Assembly (NCBI RefSeq): GCF_938002845.1 | Contig: NZ_CALKZP010000037.1 | Coordinates: 26,579-90,578 of the forward strand | DNA length: 64,000 bases | Source: an uncultured Campylobacter sp. | GTDB lineage: Bacteria > Campylobacterota > Campylobacteria > Campylobacterales > Campylobacteraceae | Direction: 5' to 3' | Shown here: positions 26,205 to 33,894 of the stretch, in pieces | Numbering within the stretch: the first letter of the stretch is position 1 | Layout: each line of letters opens with the position of its first letter | Translations under genes and position numbers: made by a program | The notes under the pieces: generated by a model | The model's database searches: none | The model's input: the letters and a program-made list of their open reading frames with translations, nothing else | What the model was told of the DNA's origin: nothing

Positions 26205-27259
26205 CTGAATTTCTCTCCGTTTTTATAGACGAACTCGCGCCATTCGTAAGGCTCGCTAAGCATCAAGCCAAATGTCAGCTCCAGCATAAATTTAGATACG
26301 CGCGTGGCATTTACAATTTCTAGCGCCCTAGCCCGACCATTTTTGCCGATAGCCTCGAAACTTCCGTTTTGCAAGCATTCTTTGATCTTGGCAAAACAAT
26401 CCTTTACATCGCTAAAATATACGACATCGCACCCATCGATAAAAAGTCTATCCAAGCCCTTTATAGCGGGACTGAATGTGCAAACTCCGCACCCCATAAA
26501 TTGAGCCATTCGATCGGATGAGTATAAAATTTTACTTTGATTCGGCTTCCAAACGCCGTCATCCGCGTTAAAATTTATCGCTATTTTAGAGCGCGAAATT
26601 TCTTGCTGAAACCGCTCCCCAAATACAAGCGGCTCGCCTAAACTTCCGTAAATTTTAATCTCGATCCCCTCTTTAGCGCATAGCTGTTTTAGAGTCTCGA
26701 TAAATTCCTTTCTGTTAGGCAGGTAGTCGTTGCCGATATAAAGGACGTCGTGGCTCTTTTCCGACTCAAAATTTCTATCGAATGCGGCATCCGAGATATT
26801 GGGCATAAACGAAACTAAGGTATTTGGATTGCGGCGCGAAATTTCCGCCAGATCCGTAGCATTAGTGCAAAAAAACGCATCGGCTAGGGAAATTTTATTA
26901 AAATCGCCGCTATCGGCGCTTCTTAAATCTGCATACCACTGGATTATTTTGATCTTCGGCAGTAGCTTTTTGATGCGGCTTAGAGTATCAAATTTTATCT
27001 TTTCGACCTTGCCGATTAAAAGCAGATCGGCGCCGATGTTTTCGCAGATACGCACGAGTTTGGCGTTCATTTTAGCTAACCCGCTGTTTTTCAGCCCGCA
27101 AAAGCGCAGGCTCCGCTCCCAATCGCGGTAACTAAAATCATAGACGAAATGTCCGCTGCGGATGAGCCCGTGGCTGATCTTGCGCTCCATGCCGTAGAAA
27201 AAACTGCCGTCGTCGTATTCGTTGAAAATGCCGCAATGCACGATCTTTAGGCTTCGCAT
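26201..27259 (-). CDS. Glycosyltransferase, CgeB/DUF3880-like
   Basis: A 352-residue GT-B protein without signal peptide. It opens with a KIVHCGIFNEYDDGS segment, has SHDVLYIGNDYLPNR at the start of the C-terminal Rossmann half, and a FMGCGVCTFSP block with VVYFSD, typical of CgeB-like family members. It overlaps the GT4 gene upstream by 13 bases. A transferase acting on LOS is inferred from the operon; donor and acceptor unknown. Confidence 0.7.
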   Translation of the reverse strand: MRSLKIVHCGIFNEYDDGSFFYGMERKISHGLIRSGHFVYDFSYRDWERSLRFCGLKNSGLAKMNAKLVRICENIGADLLLIGKVEKIKFDTLSRIKKLLPKIKIIQWYADLRSADSGDFNKISLADAFFCTNATDLAEISRRNPNTLVSFMPNISDAAFDRNFESEKSHDVLYIGNDYLPNRKEFIETLKQLCAKEGIEIKIYGSLGEPLVFGERFQQEISRSKIAINFNADDGVWKPNQSKILYSSDRMAQFMGCGVCTFSPAIKGLDRLFIDGCDVVYFSDVKDCFAKIKECLQNGSFEAIGKNGRARALEIVNATRVSKFMLELTFGLMLSEPYEWREFVYKNGEKFR

Positions 27260-28479
27260 AACAGCTCCTCGTAGTAATTTTTAAGCGAGCTAATATAATT
27301 TTGCAGCGTCAAAGTTTGCTTGAACTTGGCGTGTTTTTGCGCAAAAGCCCGTGCGTATTTGCCGTAAGTGCGGTAAATTTCATCGATTTTAGCGCCTAGA
27401 TTCGCCGGTTCATACAAAAACTCTTCGCTTAAAATTTCCGAAATTCCGCCCACGCGGGTAGATATCAGCACGGGCGAATAAAAAATACCTTCGATCAAAA
27501 TCACCGGAAAGCCCTCCTTGCGCGAGCTGATGACGTGCAGGTGCGATGCGGCAAGCACAGCCGCAACGTCGTCGCAAAAGCCGCATAGCCGCACGCGGTC
27601 CTGCAATTTTAGCGAATCGATTAAATTTTGCAAATTTTGCCTCTCGCCACCCTGACCGTAAATTTTAAGCTCGAAATCGAATTTCAGCTCGCTTGCGGCG
27701 CGGATCAAAAGATCAAAACCCTTGATCTTATCGAGCCTGCCGACCGCGACGATGCTAAATTTAAAATTTTCCGCCGCTGCGTTTGCGCCCTGTTGCGATA
27801 CGAATACGCTGCTGGTCTTATTTTGCGATGCGTCCGCATCCAAAGCCCTATCTTGCGATACACTCGCCCTATCAGGCATATCTTGCGACGTGTCCGCAGC
27901 GTAAGCCATATTTTGCGACGCACCCGCAACGCCAGCCGAGTCGCCGCGCGCACCCTTTGTTTCCTTGGACGCCACGTTTGCGGCACCCTCCGCTTCCTTG
28001 CAGAGCGCGAAAATTTCACGATTTGCAAACTCCCGCCGCGGCTCTATGCCGAAATATATCACCTTCGCGGCGTGATTTATCGTGGTTGCGACCTTGCGCG
28101 AGGCTGCGATGACGTTTCGCACGCGATCGAAAACCGGCGCCTTGCGATCGTTGTGCTTGGTCGCAACAAGCTTAAGGCTTAAAAATTTTTCGACCACAAA
28201 GCCGATCTGCGCGGCTTTAGCGCCGTGCGAATGCAAAATTTCAAATCCGCCCGAGCGTAAAAACCGATAAATTTCAGCGAACAAAAACGGATTGTAGCGC
28301 TTGTCGCGGCTTTTGTACTGATAAATTTGCACGCGCGCATCCAGACGCTGCAAAAACTCGCATCTATCGGGCACGATTAGCGCCGTCTGCGCGCTTTTGC
28401 AAAGCTCATTTAGCGAGTCGATCACGATCTTTTCGACGCCGCCGTAAAATCTGGAGCAGCAAAGATAGGCGATTTTCAT
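27247..28479 (-). CDS. Family 4 glycosyltransferase with tandem-repeat insert
   Basis: A 410-residue GT-B enzyme. The N-terminal half has the CSRFYGGVEKIVIDS start and HSHGAKAA; the C-terminal half has IVAVGRLDKIKGFDLLI, the SRKEGFPVILIEG acidic motif and a STRVGGISEIL end. Between the halves sits an Ala/Ser/Asp/Gln-rich insert (about 160-236) that includes five 10-residue repeats, each beginning Ser-Gln-(Asp/Asn/Gln). The enzyme is therefore about 70 residues longer than usual. It overlaps both neighbours and belongs to the LOS operon. Confidence 0.82.
   Translation of the reverse strand: MKIAYLCCSRFYGGVEKIVIDSLNELCKSAQTALIVPDRCEFLQRLDARVQIYQYKSRDKRYNPFLFAEIYRFLRSGGFEILHSHGAKAAQIGFVVEKFLSLKLVATKHNDRKAPVFDRVRNVIAASRKVATTINHAAKVIYFGIEPRREFANREIFALCKEAEGAANVASKETKGARGDSAGVAGASQNMAYAADTSQDMPDRASVSQDRALDADASQNKTSSVFVSQQGANAAAENFKFSIVAVGRLDKIKGFDLLIRAASELKFDFELKIYGQGGERQNLQNLIDSLKLQDRVRLCGFCDDVAAVLAASHLHVISSRKEGFPVILIEGIFYSPVLISTRVGGISEILSEEFLYEPANLGAKIDEIYRTYGKYARAFAQKHAKFKQTLTLQNYISSLKNYYEELLCEA
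27791..27940 (-). repeat. 30-bp in-frame minisatellite (5 units) in a glycosyltransferase
   Basis: The word TTTTGCGA or TCTTGCGA (TGTTGCGA once) on the plus strand recurs at exactly 30-bp spacing: 27791, 27821, 27851, 27881 and 27911. Read on the minus strand each unit encodes ten residues starting Ser-Gln. Units are diverged between the conserved words. Because 30 is a multiple of three, copy-number change would keep the frame. Confidence 0.85.
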
Positions 28480-29294
28480 CTATTTCTGCCCTTCTTCATC
28501 TTCAAAATAAAGCTAAAAAGCCCCTGTCTGCCGCTAACCATGATGCGCGGAATTTCAAAGTTTGAGTAGTGTGGACGGAATACGTCGTTTTGCGTCGTAA
28601 CGGCGCAGCTAAAGCCCGCCTCGCGCGCGCAGCGCACGCTAATCTCGTCGTAAAAGCCGAACGGATAGGCAAAGGCGCTGCAAGGGATGTCAAATTTCGC
28701 CTCTATTTCGCGTTTTGATTCACTCATCTGGCGCAGCTGCTCTTGCGGATCCAGGCTAGGCAAGTTTGCGTGATCCAGCGTATGCGAACCGATCTCGATA
28801 AGCCCGCTTCGCAAAAGCTCGCGGACCTCCTCGTCGCTTAGCATCTCCTCGCGATTTAGCTCATCGCTTGATTTTTTCAGATCTTTATCGGTCGCCCAAT
28901 CCCCGTCAAAGCGCCGGTTCACGATGAAAATCGTCGCCTTAAAGCCGTATTTTTGAAGTATCGGCAGAGCGCCCGTGAGATTATCGCGATACCCGTCGTC
29001 GAAGGTAATACAAACCGCCTTTGCAGGCTTTTTATCCAAACTTGCAAGCTCGCTTAAAGTGTAGCTCGTAAAACCGCTTCGCTTCAGCCATGCAAGCTGT
29101 TTTTCAAACGCGGCGGGGGTCACGCGCAGGCGGTTAAATTTAGAGGCATGCTTTGGCAGATGCTCGCGGATCATATGATACATCAGCACGCGCGGATACT
29201 CGTAAGGCAGATCCTTCGCCCACCACGCAAAGCGCAGGCAAAACCACGCAAAAAGCGCTACCGCCGCAAAAGCCAAAACCGCCGCGTAGATCAT
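28476..29294 (-). CDS. Membrane-anchored polysaccharide deacetylase (NodB family), paralogue 2
   Basis: Starting at the ATG that overlaps the upstream stop (a longer reading from 29444 would run deep into that gene), 272 residues. It has an N-terminal membrane helix (about 1-20) and a CE4 domain with VLMYHMIREH, ITFDDGYRDNL, IGSHTLDHANL and FAYPFGFYDE. It mirrors the deacetylase at 25413-26204 in length, anchor and motifs, so one arose by duplication. Likely substrate: an N-acetylated LOS or O-chain sugar. Confidence 0.85.
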   Translation of the reverse strand: MIYAAVLAFAAVALFAWFCLRFAWWAKDLPYEYPRVLMYHMIREHLPKHASKFNRLRVTPAAFEKQLAWLKRSGFTSYTLSELASLDKKPAKAVCITFDDGYRDNLTGALPILQKYGFKATIFIVNRRFDGDWATDKDLKKSSDELNREEMLSDEEVRELLRSGLIEIGSHTLDHANLPSLDPQEQLRQMSESKREIEAKFDIPCSAFAYPFGFYDEISVRCAREAGFSCAVTTQNDVFRPHYSNFEIPRIMVSGRQGLFSFILKMKKGRNR

Positions 29295-30478
29295 CGCTCG
29301 ATCCTCATGCGATATGCCAAAAAACTCAAAATCGTAGCCAGACTTAGCGCCTCTTTCGACAGATACGCGCCGTGGTCGAACTGGCAATCTATCAAAAGAT
29401 AGATTAGAAGCGTAAGAACCCCAAACTGCCTGCTTTGAATGCACTCTTTAAAAACGCTAAATAAAATCAAGCCGTAAAAGATGAGGCCGAACACGCCGCT
29501 ATAAAGTAAAATTTCTAAAAATAGATTGTGCGGCGCGTTGTATTCAGGATGCTCAAGGACCGGGGAGCCCGGCAAATTTATATATGAGCCCAGCCCGTAG
29601 CCCAAGATAGGCTTTTGCTGCGCCATTTCCAAAATATAGCTCCAAATCACGGTCCTACCCGAAGAATCGCCGCTAAATAGCGCGGCTAGCCTTTGCTCAA
29701 ACGACGGCGAAAGCGCAAGCAAAACAGCAAAAATCGCGATAAAGCCTACCGTGAAAAGCAGGTATTTTTTGTTTAGGCTCTTTAAATTTAACGCGCCGTA
29801 AAACACAAGCGCGCAAAACGCGCCAACCCACGCCGCTCTGGAAAATGAAAAGATCATAAAAAATGCAAACAAAAATAGAGCCGCAAATTTAAGCGCCAAA
29901 GGCCGCCGTATCGCCACCGCGCTAAGGCAGAGCCCAAAGCCCATAAAAAGCCCTAAAATATTGCGGTTCGAAAGCGATCCGCTAAGTCCGCCGCGAACAG
30001 AATCGCTTGAAAAGACGATTGCGTCGCTGCTGTTTGCAAACTGATAGATCACGCTCACCGATAAAATCCCAAGCCCCACGAACAAAAAGGCAAAAACGAC
30101 GCTCTGATCAAAGAATTTAAGCTTGTAAAAATAGCAAAGCGTCAAAAATATCGTACCGTATCGAAGGATGAAAAATAGCGTGCTCTGCCATGCTTTTTTT
30201 GAGATAACAGCCTCGTTTAGGAGGTTTGAGATCGCTAGCGTCGCCACTAAACAGACGAAGCAGATCGCGATAAATCGCGTTTTTTTCAAAATTTCGCTTA
30301 GGATTGCGTAGTTTTTAAAATACAATAGATGCACCAAAAAGAGTAAATTTAGCGCTGCAAAGGAGATCTGATAGACCGCGTTTTTAAAAAATAGCGACGC
30401 GCACCAAAGAAGCAGCAGCGTTAAAAATGTGATTCTCCAGCCGCTAGGCGCGCCGTTTTCGTAAAAAATTTTTTTCAT
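29291..30478 (-). CDS. O-antigen ligase/polymerase (Wzy_C family)
   Basis: A 395-residue polytopic membrane protein with about eleven hydrophobic helices and a large periplasmic loop holding the family signature SGDSSGRTVIWSYILEMAQQ and PHNLFLEILLYSG (the conserved His). These features mark the WaaL/Wzy_C family, which joins or polymerises polysaccharide on lipid A core. WaaL is favoured because of the LOS-core neighbours, but sequence alone cannot separate ligase from polymerase. Confidence 0.82.
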   Translation of the reverse strand: MKKIFYENGAPSGWRITFLTLLLLWCASLFFKNAVYQISFAALNLLFLVHLLYFKNYAILSEILKKTRFIAICFVCLVATLAISNLLNEAVISKKAWQSTLFFILRYGTIFLTLCYFYKLKFFDQSVVFAFLFVGLGILSVSVIYQFANSSDAIVFSSDSVRGGLSGSLSNRNILGLFMGFGLCLSAVAIRRPLALKFAALFLFAFFMIFSFSRAAWVGAFCALVFYGALNLKSLNKKYLLFTVGFIAIFAVLLALSPSFEQRLAALFSGDSSGRTVIWSYILEMAQQKPILGYGLGSYINLPGSPVLEHPEYNAPHNLFLEILLYSGVFGLIFYGLILFSVFKECIQSRQFGVLTLLIYLLIDCQFDHGAYLSKEALSLATILSFLAYRMRIER

Positions 30479-31551
30479 ATTAAACTCTCATAAACCTTTA
30501 TCGTTTTTTCTACCATCTGCTCTAGGCTGAAGTTTTGCGAAACATAGCCGTAGCCGTCAAATTTCAGCTCGCGCGCGGGGGCAAACAGCCCCGCCAGCGC
30601 CTGCGCGTCGCCTACGTCAAAAAAATAGCCGTTTTCGCCCTCTTTGATAATATCGAGCGCGCCGCCGTGACGGGTCGCGATCACCGGGCAATTCAGCGCG
30701 ATCGCCTCAGCCATCGAGCGCCCGAAGCTCTCGGGCTTGCTCGAAGCGCTTACCGTGACCGACGAGAGCGAGTAAATTTCGGCTACCTTGCTCTGCGAAT
30801 CCGTAAAAATTACGCGCTCGTCCAGGCCAAGCTCAGCTACGAGCGATTTTAGCTCGGAAAAATACTCGTCGCGACCCGCTCCCACGCCGCCTACGATCAA
30901 AATTTTAAGATTTTGTTCGCTTGCTAAAGCCGCGGCGCGGATCAGGGTTTTGTAATCCTTAATCTGCGTGATGCGCCCCACGGCAGAGACGATGAAATCA
31001 TCCTGCGCGAGGTTAAAATTCTGCCGAAATTCTGCAATGAAGCGCTCGTCTAAATTTTTGGGATTAAATTTTTCTAGATCGATACCGCGCGGAATGATCG
31101 TGATTTTGGCCGCATCCGCGCCGTAGCTTCGCACTACGTGATCGCGCGCATAGCCGCTAGGACAGATGATCGCGTCCGCATCGGTCATGATTTTGCTGTA
31201 GAAATTTACGGAATTTATCCCGTGCACGGTGCTTACGATCTTTGCACGCGGGCGAGCAAATTTAACCAGCCACGCCGGCACGCGAGAGCGGACATGCACG
31301 ATGTCTGGAGCGATCTCGCTTAAAATTTTACGCAGCTTTAAAATGCGCGCCGGAGCGCTTAGGATACTTTTGGAGCAAACGTCGAGCTGCACGTGCACGC
31401 CGCCCTCGTTTTCTATCTCGGGTGCCAATTTGCCGCCGTTACTGATAACGAAATTTTCGATGCCGCGCCGCGTAAACTCCCTATTTAGCTCGACTACGCC
31501 GCGCTCGACGCCGCCTTCGTTCAGCTCTGGCAGGATTTGCACGACCCTCAT
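30475..31551 (-). CDS. Family 4 glycosyltransferase
   Basis: A 358-residue GT-B enzyme of normal length. It has LPELNEGGVERGVVEL at the start (Gly-rich loop), PRGIDLEKFNP, SAVGRITQIKDYKTLI, and the acceptor/donor motif SASSKPESFGRSMAEAI with TRHGGALDII. It overlaps both neighbours by four bases in the LOS operon. Unlike three genes of this window, it has no low-complexity insert. Confidence 0.88.
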   Translation of the reverse strand: MRVVQILPELNEGGVERGVVELNREFTRRGIENFVISNGGKLAPEIENEGGVHVQLDVCSKSILSAPARILKLRKILSEIAPDIVHVRSRVPAWLVKFARPRAKIVSTVHGINSVNFYSKIMTDADAIICPSGYARDHVVRSYGADAAKITIIPRGIDLEKFNPKNLDERFIAEFRQNFNLAQDDFIVSAVGRITQIKDYKTLIRAAALASEQNLKILIVGGVGAGRDEYFSELKSLVAELGLDERVIFTDSQSKVAEIYSLSSVTVSASSKPESFGRSMAEAIALNCPVIATRHGGALDIIKEGENGYFFDVGDAQALAGLFAPARELKFDGYGYVSQNFSLEQMVEKTIKVYESLI

Positions 31552-32951
31552 ATTTTTATCTCCCTCACAAACGCCTTAAGATCGTACTTCGCAGTCTTTT
31601 TTAGCTTCGCACCCTCGCTGTATCGCCTAGCATATCCCGAAGAAACGAGAGCGCTTATAAAATCGTCAAATTTATTATGAGCGTCTTTGCGTTTTAAACT
31701 CAAAATGGCTACGCTCGCGCTCCCGTTAGATGCAGCCTCGCTTATCATCGAGACGCTGTCCTCGCTGATAAAGACCCACTCGCACTGCGCCAAAAAATCG
31801 CCGATCGGATTTACGGGCTCGCAGCTGTAAATCACGCTGTAATCCCAGCTAAGCTTTTCTAGCGCGCTCTCGGTAGCCCGCGGCGTGCGCGGAGAGGTCG
31901 TTAGCGCAAACTCGCAGTCCGCAAACTGCGCCCTTACGTCCTCAATCTGCTTTAAAATTTCATCACCCATCTCAAAGCAGGAATTCGGTCCGCCGATGAT
32001 AAATCCTACCGCTTTGCGCTGCGGCTGATACAGCCCCTGCGGGCGCGAAAAGCTAAGCGAGACGGGCGAAATTTTAAGGTTCGCGCGCGACGTCGGGCGA
32101 TCATGCGCGCCTGCGATGATGACGCTAAAATCCTTGCGGTAGCCTTTCGGATACATTAGCGCTACGCTCGGCTTTGCGTATCTGCGCGCGTAAAATTTCA
32201 GCGCGTAATAGGTCGTCGAGCCCGCGCCTACGAACAGATCGAAATCTGCGAAATTTAAATTGCGATCTGCCGGAGCATCTAAATTTGCGTTATATGATAC
32301 GGCGTCTGAATTGGCGCCATTCGGCGCGGCGGAGCTGTTTAAAGCGGGGTTGTTTAAATTTGATCCGTTTTTGAGGTCCGCCGCCGTGCCGCTCCCACCA
32401 AGATCGCACTTAAAAATTTTAAAATAAAGTCCGAAAAAATCAAGCGCGTAGGAGCAGAGTTTAAGAAGCTTGCTTGCGTAAGCGATCTTGCAAATGCAAA
32501 AATCAAGCCCTTTTAGCTCGCAAAATGCGATACTTTGGTTCTCGTGCCCCTTGCGGCCGTCGCTTAAGATGAGTGCTTTGCGATGCGGATTTTTTGGGGC
32601 GGACGGATTTGCAGCGGAGTTTTCGCTGTTTAAATTTAACGACCCTCTACCTGCGCGCCACGCCCAGCCCGAGGCGCCCGCTCTTAAATTTTTACCTCTA
32701 AAGCTTTCGCGTCGCAAAGTGCAAGAGGGGCGACCGCAAACCGATATGAAATTTTTGAGGTCCGAATTTTTGCCCTCTCGCGCAGCGGCGATCGCTACGA
32801 AATTTTCGCGATTTAAAATTTTGCCCTCTCGTGCGACACCGCCTAAATTTACAGCACTTTGCTCTTTTATAAAAAGGCGCAAGCCCTGCGGCGCGGATAA
32901 ATTTCTTATGGCCCCCCGTCTGCTCTCACCTTTTAAAATTTGCCGCGCCAT
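31548..32951 (-). CDS. ELM1-like (DUF1022) protein with low-complexity extension
   Basis: Starting at the ATG three bases after the acyltransferase stop, 467 residues. The recognisable domain begins near residue 125 (KALILSDGRKGHENQS) and contains VGAGSTT, GGPNSCFEMG, TTSPRTP and ISEDSVSMISEAASNG. This is the mitochondrial-fission-ELM1-like family, a GT-B-fold group often found in LPS loci of bacteria. Residues 1-124 are a low-complexity Arg/Asn/Ser/Ala-rich extension with no family counterpart, and a second insert (about 184-233) is Asn/Ala/Ser-rich. A shorter start cannot be placed because no internal ATG precedes the domain. Confidence 0.72.
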   Translation of the reverse strand: MARQILKGESRRGAIRNLSAPQGLRLFIKEQSAVNLGGVAREGKILNRENFVAIAAAREGKNSDLKNFISVCGRPSCTLRRESFRGKNLRAGASGWAWRAGRGSLNLNSENSAANPSAPKNPHRKALILSDGRKGHENQSIAFCELKGLDFCICKIAYASKLLKLCSYALDFFGLYFKIFKCDLGGSGTAADLKNGSNLNNPALNSSAAPNGANSDAVSYNANLDAPADRNLNFADFDLFVGAGSTTYYALKFYARRYAKPSVALMYPKGYRKDFSVIIAGAHDRPTSRANLKISPVSLSFSRPQGLYQPQRKAVGFIIGGPNSCFEMGDEILKQIEDVRAQFADCEFALTTSPRTPRATESALEKLSWDYSVIYSCEPVNPIGDFLAQCEWVFISEDSVSMISEAASNGSASVAILSLKRKDAHNKFDDFISALVSSGYARRYSEGAKLKKTAKYDLKAFVREIKI

Positions 32952-32953
32952 AG

Positions 32954-33835
32954 CTAATCCATCTTCCAGCGCTTGTGCATCCAAAACCACTGCTGCGGCG
33001 CGGTTCGCACGACCTCTTCGAAAATGTCGTTGCATTTTTGCGTGATAAACAGCTCGGCCTCGTCCTTATTTAGCCCCTCAGGTAGCGACGGAAAATCCTT
33101 TATCACGATCTCGTAGCGATCATCTTCTCCGCGGCGCGCAAAGATCGGGATCAGCACGGGGCGAAATTTCAAATAAAGCGACGCGATAGTCTTTGTAGTG
33201 TAGCACTGCCGTCCAAAAAAAGTCGTAATCAGGCTATTTTTAGGACCCGGCTTTTGATCGGGCAGAATGCCTACGTTGCGCCCCTGCTTTAGCGCCTGCA
33301 CGAGCCTGCGCATCGCATCGTCCTTGTAGATAAGATCGTTGCCGTAGCGCTCACGAAAGGGTGCCACGAGCCGCTCTTCGATCAGCTCGTTATCACTGCG
33401 GCGCCCGACTACCGAGACGGGAAAGCCATTGGCGCCGAAAAAATTAGCTAGAATTTCCCAATTTCCAAAATGCGCGGTAAAAAATAAAATCCCGTGCGGA
33501 TTATCACCTTTTAGCTCTCGGACGCGCTCTAGCGCCTGCTCGCCGTTTGAAATCAGATCATCAAATTTTAGTCTACCATTATAAAATAAAAGCGTGTCGG
33601 TAAGCGTCCTAGCGATACTGCGAAAATTCTCGATCGCAAGAGCGTGAAGCTCACTTTCGCTTTTTTGCGGATAGGCGGCGCGAAGGTTGTCTTGTGCGAC
33701 TTTAACGCGCCTGCTAAGCTTCCACGATGCAAAAAGTGCGAGCTTATCGAAAAATGCGAATATGAAGCTTTTCGGGGCGAATTTTGCAAATTTTATCAGA
33801 CCCAGCGCCAAAAAATATTGGATTTTTTCCTTCAT
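32954..33835 (-). CDS. lpxL: Lipid A lauroyl acyltransferase
   Basis: A 293-residue LpxL/HtrB-family enzyme that adds a secondary acyl chain to lipid A at the inner membrane. Seen: an N-terminal membrane-associated region, the catalytic HFGNWEI motif (about residues 137-143), VVGRRSDN, ILPDQKPG and the TKTIASLYLK stretch. It ends WFWMHKRWK, a typical family end. It is the first gene of the nine-gene LOS operon; a TATAAT lies 24 bases upstream. Campylobacter LOS clusters commonly begin near htrB. Confidence 0.92.
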   Translation of the reverse strand: MKEKIQYFLALGLIKFAKFAPKSFIFAFFDKLALFASWKLSRRVKVAQDNLRAAYPQKSESELHALAIENFRSIARTLTDTLLFYNGRLKFDDLISNGEQALERVRELKGDNPHGILFFTAHFGNWEILANFFGANGFPVSVVGRRSDNELIEERLVAPFRERYGNDLIYKDDAMRRLVQALKQGRNVGILPDQKPGPKNSLITTFFGRQCYTTKTIASLYLKFRPVLIPIFARRGEDDRYEIVIKDFPSLPEGLNKDEAELFITQKCNDIFEEVVRTAPQQWFWMHKRWKMD

Positions 33836-33858
33836 AAAGACCTCATTTTAAATACGAG

Positions 33859-33864
33859 ATTATA
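33859..33864 (-). promoter_or_regulatory. -10 box of the LOS operon
   Basis: TATAAT on the minus strand in the only gap between mnmE and lpxL. The upstream stretch is AT-rich with no clear -35, as common in Campylobacter. Eight further genes downstream overlap or nearly touch, so this promoter probably serves all nine. Confidence 0.6.
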
Positions 33865-33894
33865 TTGAATTTTGGCTAATTAGTAGCTAAAACG

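Noticed and set aside
27791..27940. CRISPR-like array (regular 30-bp spacing)
   Set aside because: Only about eight bases per unit are conserved, the spacing keeps the reading frame, and the units are translated inside a glycosyltransferase; no cas genes are present.
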